Below, in pieces: positions 37,709 to 45,907 of a stretch of 64,000 nt of DNA. This DNA is from Aureimonas glaciei. Lineage in GTDB: Bacteria > Pseudomonadota > Alphaproteobacteria > Rhizobiales > Rhizobiaceae. Under the pieces are notes generated by a model. The model saw only the letters and a program-made list of their open reading frames with translations, was not told the origin of the DNA and did no database searches. The translations under genes and the position numbers were made by a program. Within the stretch, counting starts at the first letter, position 1, and the number at the start of each line of letters is the position of its first letter. The DNA is taken from contig NZ_BMJJ01000009.1 of assembly GCF_014643375.1 (NCBI RefSeq), positions 205,530 through 269,529 on the forward strand. Reading direction: 5' to 3'.

Positions 37709-40338
37709 AGGGTGCGCGCCTGACTCTTGGACAGCTTCCCGCCGATGGTGCGGTCTAGGGTCTTGTCGTACTGGCCGATGCCCGCCGCCACGCCCTGGCG
37801 CACCAGATCCTCGATCTGCCTGTCGCCGTTGGCCCCGGTGACATCGACAGCGATGCTCATTGACTGCGGCCCAGCGGCTCTCTGCTTGGACATGGATTGC
37901 GCAGACGGCGCACGAAGCGATACGCCGCCGACCAGCCCGCCTTCTGCGTAGCCGCCCATGAGACGCTGGATGTTGCGAACGCCGACCTTGTCGACCACGC
38001 CCTTAGGGACGACGTACTCGCCCTTGTGAACGATGCCGGCAGGCTGGTATTTGCCACCGGCGCCTGTATAGCCGCCTGAGGCAAAGCCGAAGATTTTCCC
38101 AATACCGCCGAGGAGGCCGCCAAGGCCGCCGCCACCTCCGGCGCCGGCAAACGCCTTCTCGAACAGCCCGTCGATCGCCATGTCGATCAACTTGTCGCCG
38201 ATCTTTTGGAGCACTCCGGCGAAGGCTTCGCCTGCGGACTTGCCGGCGATCAGGTCCGAGACCAGACCCTTGACCGCGTCCTTCCCGAAATCCTTGAATT
38301 CCTCCAACTGCTCCGCAGAAAGCTGCTGGGCATCGGCGAGGTTGTTGGCCGCGACTTCGGCCTGCGCCATACCGGTCGCAAGCTGCGAGATCTGCTCCTT
38401 GAGTTGGGGCGTGATCTCCAGGCCGGCCGCCGACGCCTCATTGAGAAGCTGCTGCTCATAGCGGAGCTTCGCCGCCTGCAAGGCAGTTTTGCCGACCGCC
38501 GCGGCCTCAGCCTCCTGCGCTGCGATGAACTCTACGGAGCCCGCGACAAGATCCTGATAGTCCTTAACGCGGTCCTTTGCCGCCTCTTCCGCAGGAGTAA
38601 GGTTGCCGGCCGCAACCCGAGTGTTGCCAGCGCGCTTCTCTGCATAAGCCCGCGCATCGTCCACGGTGCGTCCGCCACCAAGGATGGTCGGATTGGCCTT
38701 GATGGACGCAGCACTTATGAGGCCCGCCAGAGGGGTTCCGGGCGCTGCGGACAGCACCTTTTTTGCGTCCCCTGCGCCGAGGAAGTGCGAGAGGTGCAGC
38801 GCAGCTTCATTAACGGCGATGCCTGCGCCGCGAAGCACATTGGCATTCTCTTCCGCGTATGCCTGAATTAGCGACTTGCTGATTTCGGCGTCCCTGCGAA
38901 GGGCAAGAATGGCACCGTCGGCCATCCCTTTAGCGCGGTCTGGAAAGTTCTCCTTAAAGAGGCGAAGCCATGTGGACTCAATGAACTGCCCGGCGCCGCT
39001 CGCAGTGGAGTCAGGGTTCTTGTAAACCTTTCCGTTTCCGTACTCGGCCTGCACTACGTCGTTGACGTAGTTGCTGATGGCTCCGCCAGTGGGAAAGCTG
39101 TTCTTGTCTTTGGCGCCGTCTGCCGCGACGGCAAAATCGTCAAGGCTGACTGTCGCTTGATCGGCACTGGCAGCCAAATCCTTGCTGCCGTCGGCCGCGG
39201 CGACGAGATCGCTGCCGATGCCGCCGGTGGTGCTGCCGGCTGGGGTCGAGCTAGAAGAGCCCGGTGCAGGCACTCCAGCGGCGCCAAGGAGGGAACTGCC
39301 ATATGGAACTGTGTTTTTTGGCTGATATGGGATGCCGACGGCCGCTGCGGCGGCGCGCGGGTCGATCTTCAGGAAGTCGTTTAGCTTCGTGAAAACATCG
39401 CTATTGCCCAGCTTGTTCAGGTACTGCTCAAGGCTGTCCAGCCCGGCGACAGCGGCGTCAATATAGCCTGGCAGGCCTTCAATCACCTTGGCAACGCGGT
39501 CGAGGCCAGCGGCTGCGTTATCCGACGCGCCATAGGTGTCGTCCAGATGGCCGATCAGAAGCGTCAGCGCCGTGCCGATGCGGCTGAAGGACTGCGAGAC
39601 CGTGGCGTCCGTCTTGCCGGCCTGCTCGCGCAATCCAGCCGAACCGGCAAGGAATGCCCGGAAGAATGCCTCCGAGGACACGGCGCCATCAAGCACCAGC
39701 GCCCTTAGCTTTGAGACCGAACCGCCGGCCTCCTTCAGTCCCGCGGCAACCGCCTGCAGGATCGGGCGCGCGCCCTCATTGATCGAATTGAACTCTTCCG
39801 CACGAACGATGCCGCCGCCGAGAGCCTGGCTGAGCTGCAGAAGGGCGCCCTGCGCCTGCGTCGCCGATGTGCCCGCAACACGAAGGGCCGTAGCGATGCC
39901 ATCCGAAAACTGGATAAGCTCGCCTTGCGTCGCGTTCAGTTCCTTTGACGCCTGCGAAGCGCGGGAATAGAGCGTGACAAGCGCATCAAGCGGCGCGCCC
40001 TGATCGAGCGCGATGCGGGAAAGCTGGCCAAAGACCTCCTTGAGGCCGGCGCCTTCCAAGCCTGTGACCTTCAGGGCGTTCTGTAGATCACGATAAGCCG
40101 ACGCATAGTTGGCGATGTCGCGCACGCCCTGCACGCCGAGCGTCACCGCGGCGAAAGCACCGATCGAGCGGCCAATGCCAACGCCGAAACCCTTGATGCG
40201 GTCCTGCGCCTGTTGCGCGCGGCGCTCAATAGCGCGGAACTGTCTGTCCGAGATGCCAGCGGCCGAACGCATGTCGCGCTCAAACCGCTTGAAGTCGGCC
40301 GACAGGTTGATGATCAGCCGTTCGGCATCAATCGCCAT
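37705..40338 (-). CDS. Tape measure protein with embedded transglycosylase-like domain
   Basis: 877 residues. N-terminal tape-measure domain (VTLGVQGVRDIANYASAYRD; FNSINEGARPILQAVAAGL). Around residues 415-580 lies a lysozyme/transglycosylase-like insert with VVQAEYGNGKVYKNPDS, ASGAGQFIESTWLRLF and LSHFLGAGDAKKVL. The C-terminus has the usual GFASGGYTG, GIVHKGEYVVPKGVV and RLMGGYAEGG. It fixes tail length and may cut murein during DNA entry. The predicted tail length scales with about 880 residues. Confidence 0.93.
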   Translation of the reverse strand: MAIDAERLIINLSADFKRFERDMRSAAGISDRQFRAIERRAQQAQDRIKGFGVGIGRSIGAFAAVTLGVQGVRDIANYASAYRDLQNALKVTGLEGAGLKEVFGQLSRIALDQGAPLDALVTLYSRASQASKELNATQGELIQFSDGIATALRVAGTSATQAQGALLQLSQALGGGIVRAEEFNSINEGARPILQAVAAGLKEAGGSVSKLRALVLDGAVSSEAFFRAFLAGSAGLREQAGKTDATVSQSFSRIGTALTLLIGHLDDTYGASDNAAAGLDRVAKVIEGLPGYIDAAVAGLDSLEQYLNKLGNSDVFTKLNDFLKIDPRAAAAAVGIPYQPKNTVPYGSSLLGAAGVPAPGSSSSTPAGSTTGGIGSDLVAAADGSKDLAASADQATVSLDDFAVAADGAKDKNSFPTGGAISNYVNDVVQAEYGNGKVYKNPDSTASGAGQFIESTWLRLFKENFPDRAKGMADGAILALRRDAEISKSLIQAYAEENANVLRGAGIAVNEAALHLSHFLGAGDAKKVLSAAPGTPLAGLISAASIKANPTILGGGRTVDDARAYAEKRAGNTRVAAGNLTPAEEAAKDRVKDYQDLVAGSVEFIAAQEAEAAAVGKTALQAAKLRYEQQLLNEASAAGLEITPQLKEQISQLATGMAQAEVAANNLADAQQLSAEQLEEFKDFGKDAVKGLVSDLIAGKSAGEAFAGVLQKIGDKLIDMAIDGLFEKAFAGAGGGGGLGGLLGGIGKIFGFASGGYTGAGGKYQPAGIVHKGEYVVPKGVVDKVGVRNIQRLMGGYAEGGLVGGVSLRAPSAQSMSKQRAAGPQSMSIAVDVTGANGDRQIEDLVRQGVAAGIGQYDKTLDRTIGGKLSKSQARTL

Positions 40339-40340
40339 GC

Positions 40341-40580
40341 TTACGATCCAATCATTTCGGAAAGCTCGTCGACGTCATCAGGCGTAAGCTCGCGCGCACG
40401 CTCTTCTTCGGTCATGTTCGCCCGGCGATAACCATCGGCCGCGCTCTGGAACTGCCAGATAGAGCAAGCGTCGATGTCGTTCGGCGACATGCCCATCACG
40501 AGGCCGGCGCCATAGAAGGCGGCGAAGCGGATCTTGCCCCTCAGGAGGGGCTTGGGTCCGTCGCCGCCTGCGATTCCCCC
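40341..40580 (-). CDS. Tail assembly chaperone extension, probably made by -1 frameshift
   Basis: Open frame without a proper start, in the -1 frame of the gene at 40541-40900. Conserved-looking text is LLRGKIRFAAFYGAGLVMGM, SPNDIDACSIWQFQSAADGY and a helical end stopping 2 bp before the tape-measure start. A run GGGGGAA lies at 40580-40574 in slip-compatible phase. This is the lambda G/GT arrangement. The 5' limit given is the candidate slip site. Confidence 0.7.
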   Translation of the reverse strand, partial: GGIAGGDGPKPLLRGKIRFAAFYGAGLVMGMSPNDIDACSIWQFQSAADGYRRANMTEEERARELTPDDVDELSEMIGS

Positions 40581-40900
40581 AGGCGCTCTTCCGGCGCCCC
40601 CATGACCGCAGCCAAGATCACAGACTGAGCGTTCAGGACGTTGTCGATTAGGGGGACGCGGTCGACATGCTGCTCAATCAGCCGACGCGCATCCTCCTGC
40701 GCAACCCCTGCCCCGATAAGACCAAGGCGCAGGGTTTCGCGGATATCGCCGACCATCCAAGTGCCGTCGCCAAGGCGTCGAGCGACGTGATAGGGGCCGG
40801 CATCGCACTTCTCTTGGAGCGTAATCAGCTCGCCGATGCGGAGACGGAAATTATGCTCCCCGTCCCAGCAGGCCAGCGTGATGTCGGCGCGACGGCTCAT
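40541..40900 (-). CDS. GTA-like tail assembly protein
   Basis: 119 residues: CWDGEHNFRLRIGELITLQE, CDAGPYHVARRLGDGTWMVGDI and ETLRLGLIGAGV are typical of the gene transfer agent family tail protein found between tail tube and tape measure. It probably coats the tape measure during assembly. Its 3' end overlaps the start-less -1 frame ORF. Confidence 0.85.
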   Translation of the reverse strand: MSRRADITLACWDGEHNFRLRIGELITLQEKCDAGPYHVARRLGDGTWMVGDIRETLRLGLIGAGVAQEDARRLIEQHVDRVPLIDNVLNAQSVILAAVMGAPEERLGESQAATDPSPS

Positions 40901-41340
40901 CAGGCGGTGACTTCGGTGTAAGCGCCGTCGCTTTCCATGGAGACGGAGATCTGGACGCGGTCGCCGAGGTCCGCACTGATCTCGAAGGACGAGAGGTGAA
41001 AGCGCTGGGTGATGGTCGTGGTGTCCGGCGTGCCCCAGTCGAAGACGACCTTGCAGTTGACGCTCTCGGAAGACTCGTAGGCATCTTTCCAGATCGGATA
41101 GGCGGACTTCGCGAGGACGCCGGAGCCGGAAATCGTTGCCGACAGAGAACGAGCGTCGCGCGCCGTGTGAGCCATCGCGTCAGGATCATCACAGTCCGGG
41201 ACGACGACCTCGTTGAGTTCTTTCGACCGGCTGAAGCTCTTCTGGGTGAAGCCGCAGGGGGCCGCGAAGACCTCTGGTTCAGCGCCGTCGCCGAGAAGAA
41301 CCTGCATTTTGCCAAAGCGAAGGGTGACTGGCTGGGCCAT
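40900..41340 (-). CDS. Major tail tube protein
   Basis: 146 residues of the GTA/Phage-tail-2 type: FAAPCGFTQKSFSRSKELNE, VPDCDDPDAMAHTARDARS, SATISGSGVLA and a beta-sandwich end (SSFEISADLGDRVQISVSME). Forms the stacked tail-tube rings. A ribosome site GGAG precedes it and an intrinsic terminator lies just upstream. Confidence 0.9.
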   Translation of the reverse strand: MAQPVTLRFGKMQVLLGDGAEPEVFAAPCGFTQKSFSRSKELNEVVVPDCDDPDAMAHTARDARSLSATISGSGVLAKSAYPIWKDAYESSESVNCKVVFDWGTPDTTTITQRFHLSSFEISADLGDRVQISVSMESDGAYTEVTA

Positions 41341-41354
41341 TCTGATTTCTCCAT

Positions 41355-41380
41355 AGAAAAAGGCGCCTCAGAGGGCGCCC
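41355..41380 (-). terminator. Intrinsic terminator before the tail tube gene
   Basis: On the minus strand GGCGCC-CTCTGA-GGCGCC followed by TTTTTC. It sits within the structural block, between the DUF3168 gene and the tail tube gene, where transcription must continue for tail production unless a separate promoter exists. Confidence 0.75.
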
Positions 41381-41412
41381 GTGGGGTTCACAGTAGGGAG
41401 GGGCGAACCCCG

Positions 41413-41805
41413 TTATTCGGTCTCGATGATAGCCCGAACTTCGATGACGACATGGGTGGTCTTGCCGTCTGGATCACGGAAAAGGCGAACGCTGCGAACC
41501 TCGATCTCTGCGATCGTGGCCGCCGTAATGGGGATGTCCTGACGATGGATTAAGCGGCGGATCTGCCCCGCGATCAGCATCGCCTCGGCATTGCTGCCCG
41601 ATCTGGACCAGACGTCGATCTGCTGCGTTGCCTCGACACCGTCGATGCACTCGGCATCGTCTTCCGTCGCGTCTGCCGGCCCCATGCTGACATAGGGAAA
41701 GGTCGATGCCGCGTTCGGCAGGACGTAAATGCGATCTCCAGCAATGTCATTGCCCTTGAGGAGGGCAACGATCGCGCTTTGGAGGGCGAGGGAATGGTCT
41801 GTCAT
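41413..41805 (-). CDS. DUF3168 tail completion protein
   Basis: 130 residues: LQSAIVALLKGNDIAGDRIY, FPYVSMGPADATEDDAECID, TQQIDVWSRSGSNAEAM. This matches DUF3168, which forms the tail terminator ring in HK97/GTA-like phages. Overlaps the gene upstream by 4 nt. Confidence 0.88.
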   Translation of the reverse strand: MTDHSLALQSAIVALLKGNDIAGDRIYVLPNAASTFPYVSMGPADATEDDAECIDGVEATQQIDVWSRSGSNAEAMLIAGQIRRLIHRQDIPITAATIAEIEVRSVRLFRDPDGKTTHVVIEVRAIIETE

Positions 41806-42224
41806 TTGCCGACCGCCCGCTTTGCTGCGTTCTTCACACCGCGCCTCACACGGGCCTTGGCTCGCTTCTTGTTCGCCCGGTAGCCGGGGAAGAAAAAGCT
41901 CTGAGCCTCGCTCTCAGCGGTGCCAAATTCCACGCCGAGCGCGTAATCGTATGTCGCGCTCTGCCCTTCACGAACCGGCTTTGTCGTAGCCGCGCCGCCT
42001 GCCATGATGCGGACTGAAATCCCGCTCTCATCGCTACCTGTCTCCGACCGGATGGTATTTCGGAGCGTCCCGTCATCGACCGGCGCGAAGCTCTTCTGCG
42101 TTGCGACGATCTGGGCTGCGGCAGCCTGGAGAGCCTTTCGGATCTCGGCCTTTGATTCAGCCGGGACCCGCATAAGCTGCTGTTTCAACCTTGCCAAACT
42201 GAGGCGAGCGCGACCGTCCTTCAA
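41802..42224 (-). CDS. HK97 gp10-like protein
   Basis: 140 residues with IRKALQAAAAQIVATQKSFA, PVDDGTLRNTIR and a YDYALGVEFGTAESEAQSFF segment followed by a basic tail, the pattern of HK97 gp10 family proteins acting at the head-tail joint. ATGA-coupled on both sides. Confidence 0.88.
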   Translation of the reverse strand: MKDGRARLSLARLKQQLMRVPAESKAEIRKALQAAAAQIVATQKSFAPVDDGTLRNTIRSETGSDESGISVRIMAGGAATTKPVREGQSATYDYALGVEFGTAESEAQSFFFPGYRANKKRAKARVRRGVKNAAKRAVGK

Positions 42225-42562
42225 ATCGCCACCCCGGCTTCAGCCAGAATATCGAACCCCGAGCGGTCCTCGCTTGGCTCGATCGACCGAATGTTGAAGA
42301 CCTCGCCCGTGCGAGCGTCCCGAGCCCGCCACTGCGTCGTGATGGCTTCTGTCTGGCTGGATCGGCGAACCGTCAGAATAACGGGCTGCTTGCCCTGCAA
42401 GCGGGCGGCCTGGACCGCTTCGCCGCCCCTCAGGTACTGGCGACGCGCCGCGACGGAGAACTGCTCTCCAAAGCCCGCAACGACGCCACCATAGCCGTCA
42501 TCGACTTCGGTCGGGCCGTCGAAGGCGAAGCGCTCACGAAGCTGGCCGGCTGAGATCGGCAT
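42221..42562 (-). CDS. Head-tail adaptor (head closure protein)
   Basis: 113 residues: AGQLRERFAFDGPTEVDDGY, GGVVAGFGEQFSVAARRQYL, then a beta-barrel with RARDARTGEVFNIRSIEP. Typical SPP1 gp16/HK97 head-tail adaptor family. Overlaps the small upstream gene by 29 nt. Confidence 0.88.
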   Translation of the reverse strand: MPISAGQLRERFAFDGPTEVDDGYGGVVAGFGEQFSVAARRQYLRGGEAVQAARLQGKQPVILTVRRSSQTEAITTQWRARDARTGEVFNIRSIEPSEDRSGFDILAEAGVAI

Positions 42563-42746
42563 TCGCCGGCTCCTTCGCTGCCGCCTTGGCTGGCGCGGAT
42601 TCGATGGCGCCGGCTTCGGTCGCCGCGTCGAGATGAGCCTGAGGGATGCTGAGGCTCATGCCCTTCTTGTAGGCGACGATCGAACCCGAAGCCGAGTTGG
42701 GCTTCACGCGATAGTCGAAATCCTTGGTGAACTTTGCCTGGGGCAT
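42534..42746 (-). CDS. Small head-region protein
   Basis: 70 residues. The N-terminal half (FTKDFDYRVKPNSASGSIVAY, KKGMSLSIPQAHLDAATEAG) looks like a compact SH3-like fold seen in short rhizobial phage proteins next to head-tail connectors; the C-terminus is Ala/Lys-rich. Function unknown. Confidence 0.65.
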   Translation of the reverse strand: MPQAKFTKDFDYRVKPNSASGSIVAYKKGMSLSIPQAHLDAATEAGAIESAPAKAAAKEPANADLSRPAS

Positions 42747-42767
42747 GGGTTTCCCTTCCGTGCTGCG

Positions 42768-43337
42768 TCAGATTGAAATTCTGCGGTTGCGATCGACGAT
42801 GTCGCGGTATTGCTGGCGAAGGGCCTTGAAGCGCTCGCCTTCCGGCCGGTCATAGGCCATCTCGACGTCGAGCATGATGGCGAGGCGGATGTCGGACGGG
42901 ACGTCTGCCGGAGCGCCATAGCCGGCGACGAAGGTCACGGTGACGACGCTGTCGGTGGAGGTGATCGTTGGCCAGTATGACCCGGTCAGGGGGCGCAGCA
43001 CCCACCCCATGCCGTCAGACAGAAGCTGGTAGTCGATGGTATCGACCGTTACAGGGTCGCCCGCGTCATCGTAGGTGATGACGACGCTCTGGATCGGGGC
43101 CAAGGGAAGGCGGATGTGCGGACCGCAGAAGCTGCTCTGCATCTGCCAGGTCTGCGTGACCAGAGCACGGCCGAGCGCGCCGGAATAGCCGTCTAGGGCC
43201 TGCGTTGCCGCGGCTATCTTCTCCTGCAACTCGGCATCGTCCTCGGTGACGGACGCCTCGATGCGGAGGTGCTGCTTCACGGCCTCCAGCGTGACCGGAA
43301 GCTCTTCCGGCGCCGTGATGAGAACGGGGTGCCTCAT
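42768..43337 (-). CDS. Head-tail connector protein (gp6-like)
   Basis: 189 residues: EELPVTLEAVKQHLRIE, LVTQTWQMQSSFCGPHIRLPL, VTVTFVAGYGAPADVPSDIR, matching the phage gp6-like connector family (HK97 gp6, GTA gp6). It forms the ring below the portal. Coupled by ATGA to the collagen-like gene. Confidence 0.9.
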   Translation of the reverse strand: MRHPVLITAPEELPVTLEAVKQHLRIEASVTEDDAELQEKIAAATQALDGYSGALGRALVTQTWQMQSSFCGPHIRLPLAPIQSVVITYDDAGDPVTVDTIDYQLLSDGMGWVLRPLTGSYWPTITSTDSVVTVTFVAGYGAPADVPSDIRLAIMLDVEMAYDRPEGERFKALRQQYRDIVDRNRRISI

Positions 43338-44266
43338 TTTGTCACCTGCAAAAGCGCGTCGTACAAATCGCAGGTGACAGTCGAGCCATCGGCATTCGTG
43401 ATCGTGAGGATGGTATCCTCCAGCGTCAGAGCTACGACAGGAAGCCCCGGAGCGCCGCGTTCACCACGCTCACCCACCGGCCCCCGTTCGCCGCGGTCGC
43501 CGCGCTTCCCCTGAGATGCGATGAGCTGCCAGCCGCCGCCAGGGCAAGGACCGGGATTGTCGGTCTTCGCGGCGAACGACGCCCCATTTAGCGTGACAAC
43601 GTCGAGCGCGCGGTACTCATTGATCTCAAGCCATGTGCCTCGGACAACGAAGGATTTGCCGTCGCTCCCGTCACGTCCGTCCGCCCCGCGATCGGCGAGA
43701 CAGATCCAGTCCGCGTCGGTTGGAGCCTTGCCCGTGTCGCAGAGCGCCTGAAATGTCCGCCCGTCAAAAGTGACGACATCGCCCTCGTAGAAAACAGCGT
43801 CATGCCATTCCCGAACGATTGGGAGCTTGCCGGCGGGACCTTGCGGCCCACGCTCTCCGTCGCGCCCGTCGATACCGTCGCGCCCGTTAGCTCCCGGTGC
43901 ACCATCTCGCCCGTTTTCTCCGGGCAATCCACGTTCGCCGACTTCGCCTCGGGCTCCGGGCTCGCCATCGACACCATCGCGCCCGTCTTGACCGGGCAGG
44001 CCGCGTTCGCCTGGGCTGCCGCGCTCGCCGTCAAGACCGGGCAGACCACGCTCCCCCATTGGGCCACGCTCGCCGTCCACCAACGATGCGATGCGCATCT
44101 CGGCTTTACGCTCAATCTCAGCGAGCCGGCTTTCTGCTTCGGCAACGCGAGCCGCAGACGTCGCCACGATCGCCTCGGACTGCCGCTGGAGGACCAGCAG
44201 CTCACCATGGGCTTTCGCAACGATCCCGCCGAGCGCGCGCTCTAGGGCGTCAGTGTAGGGCTGCAT
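43334..44266 (-). CDS. Collagen-like phage structural protein with carbohydrate-binding-like modules
   Basis: 310 residues. A helical start (about 1-65, LVLQRQSEAIVATSAARVAE) is followed by Gly-X-Y repeats (GERGPMGERGLPGLDGERG and on), a module WHDAVFYEGDVVTFDGRTFQ, a short GX repeat, a second module (GTWLEINEYRALDVVTLNG), another GERG repeat, and a beta end. The two modules resemble CBM5/12-like units. Placed between portal and connector genes; probably a capsid- or neck-attached fibre. ATG 44266 overlaps the portal end. Confidence 0.8.
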   Translation of the reverse strand: MQPYTDALERALGGIVAKAHGELLVLQRQSEAIVATSAARVAEAESRLAEIERKAEMRIASLVDGERGPMGERGLPGLDGERGSPGERGLPGQDGRDGVDGEPGARGEVGERGLPGENGRDGAPGANGRDGIDGRDGERGPQGPAGKLPIVREWHDAVFYEGDVVTFDGRTFQALCDTGKAPTDADWICLADRGADGRDGSDGKSFVVRGTWLEINEYRALDVVTLNGASFAAKTDNPGPCPGGGWQLIASQGKRGDRGERGPVGERGERGAPGLPVVALTLEDTILTITNADGSTVTCDLYDALLQVTK

Positions 44267-45620
44267 GGCTATAAACCCGCTGGAGGATTTCCTCGGGGGA
44301 AGAGCGTTCTGCATCCGCGTCATCTTCCTCGGGTTCTTCCACTTGTGGAGACACAGGAGCCGGCTGTGTAGGCTTCATGTCGAAGCCAAAGCTGAGAGGG
44401 ACAACCTGCTGCTGGACGCGCGGCTCGGCGCCGACGCCGCCTGGCACAGAAGGAAGATCCTCGCTGGCACGAGCTTCATCGGGGCTGTAAATGCCACTGA
44501 TAACGCCACGCGCGAGCCCTTCGATGCGCTCTCGGAAAGCGCTCCGCATCAGGGCGTTTGTGTCCAGCTCAAGGTACTCGTCTGGAACACCCTTCAGCCC
44601 GAACAGGAGCCCGAAAGCTTCCTCGATGTGGTTGAGGCAGAAGCCCAGGCCCGACGCCTTCCACGAGGACATCAGGGCTTCCGTAGAAGCAAATGGCGTG
44701 CCGCCGATGCCGAGGATCTGGAGAGGAATGCGAAACGCCAATGCGACGTTCTGCTCTGTCATCTTCAACATCTCGGCAATCTGGCCGTCCTGCGCCGACG
44801 CAGTCACCGCCTTGGCCTTCAGGCCCCATGTAAGAATAGGCGTACCGCCGGCATTCTCGCCTTGCGTCTGCGCATTCCACAGCTCACGAAGCTCCATAGT
44901 CTGCGGCGCTGTCAGCTTCTCGTCGGTCTCCAGCATGAAGGACGGACGGGCTTGGTTGAGGTAGAACGAGATCTGCTGGTTCAGGACGGCGCCAGACGCA
45001 GCCAAGTCCAAAGCCGTCGCCAAGATCGGGCTCTCACCCTTCAGCGGGTGCCGCGGCGTATGAAGGCGGACATGCAGGACATCACGCGCCGGGACAGGGG
45101 CGGAGAGGTTGAAACGCAACGTCGCGATCTCGTTCCCGCTCAGGGAGTAGAAGATTGAGCCGTCCTCCCCCAGCAGAGGCTTACCATGGCGCATGAGGTG
45201 GATTTCGGTGACTTCCCGGCGGTCGTTGCGGATGCAAAGGCCGAAAGCCTCGCCTTCCGTGTAAAGCCGGCGAGTCAAATTCAGCATGAAGTCAGAGATC
45301 GACTGATAGTCGTTTGGCCGCTTCATGATCCGGGAGAGCGCGGAATTCGTAACTCGCTCTCGGCCTCCGTTCGGAAGCTTACGCCAGTGGTCGCCGGGGC
45401 ACATCGCAGCCGTCTGCGAATAGGCGGAGACGCAAGCCTCTACCATCGCACTCGGCTCGCCGTATGCGCTTGGGGAAAGGCCGGTCTGCCACCAATTCCA
45501 GATTTTGCTAGCGCTCGCTGGTAGCCACCCGTTCGAGACAAGATAAGGCCCAGGGCGATACTGCCCTTCGGCAGCCTTCACTGCCGAAGGGCGGAACATT
45601 CGCGTGAGCCAGTTTGCCAT
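44250..45620 (-). CDS. Phage portal protein, HK97 family
   Basis: 456 residues with SAMVEACVSAYSQTAAMCPG, ALSRIMKRPNDYQSISDFML, LYTEGEAFGLCIRNDR and IEEAFGLLFGLKGVPDEYL. It forms the dodecameric DNA gate of the capsid vertex. The Pro/Glu-rich tail is shorter than in lambda-like portals. Placed between capsid and connector genes as expected. Confidence 0.93.
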   Translation of the reverse strand: MANWLTRMFRPSAVKAAEGQYRPGPYLVSNGWLPASASKIWNWWQTGLSPSAYGEPSAMVEACVSAYSQTAAMCPGDHWRKLPNGGRERVTNSALSRIMKRPNDYQSISDFMLNLTRRLYTEGEAFGLCIRNDRREVTEIHLMRHGKPLLGEDGSIFYSLSGNEIATLRFNLSAPVPARDVLHVRLHTPRHPLKGESPILATALDLAASGAVLNQQISFYLNQARPSFMLETDEKLTAPQTMELRELWNAQTQGENAGGTPILTWGLKAKAVTASAQDGQIAEMLKMTEQNVALAFRIPLQILGIGGTPFASTEALMSSWKASGLGFCLNHIEEAFGLLFGLKGVPDEYLELDTNALMRSAFRERIEGLARGVISGIYSPDEARASEDLPSVPGGVGAEPRVQQQVVPLSFGFDMKPTQPAPVSPQVEEPEEDDADAERSSPEEILQRVYSHAALH

Positions 45621-45622
45621 CG

Positions 45623-45841
45623 TCAGCGGGTCTTATAGCTGTTGCGGGCGCTATCGGGGCGGGTCTCGCGCTCGCGCTTCGCCTTTGGCTTCGGGTTCTT
45701 GATCTCGTCGAGATCCGCCTGGGACGGATACGGCTGATCGACGGACGAAGCCTGGTCGCCCGACTTCGCTGCAGGCTTGTCTGCAGTTTCAGTGGCAGCG
45801 ACGGGCGGCTTCTCATCGTCTTTTGGCTTGATGTCGGCCAT
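45623..45841 (-). CDS. Small charged phage protein
   Basis: 72 residues from ATG 45841 after GAGG; an earlier ATG at 45856 overlaps its own ribosome site. Sequence is disordered and charged (DIKPKDDEKPPVAATETAD; KNPKPKAKRERETRPDSA). Could be a scaffold-like or decoration factor; not recognised. Confidence 0.6.
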   Translation of the reverse strand: MADIKPKDDEKPPVAATETADKPAAKSGDQASSVDQPYPSQADLDEIKNPKPKAKRERETRPDSARNSYKTR

Positions 45842-45873
45842 TCTCGTGATCCTCATTGTTGATCGGGGTGGAA

Positions 45874-45899
45874 CCGGCGGGACGATAAAGCCCCGCCGG
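45874..45899 (-). other. Stem-loop after the capsid gene
   Basis: Perfect 8-bp stem CCGGCGGG / CCCGCCGG with a 10-nt loop, a few bases beyond the capsid stop. No U-run; it could attenuate transcription or protect the capsid mRNA 3' end. Confidence 0.5.
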
Positions 45900-45907
45900 G
45901 AATGTCT

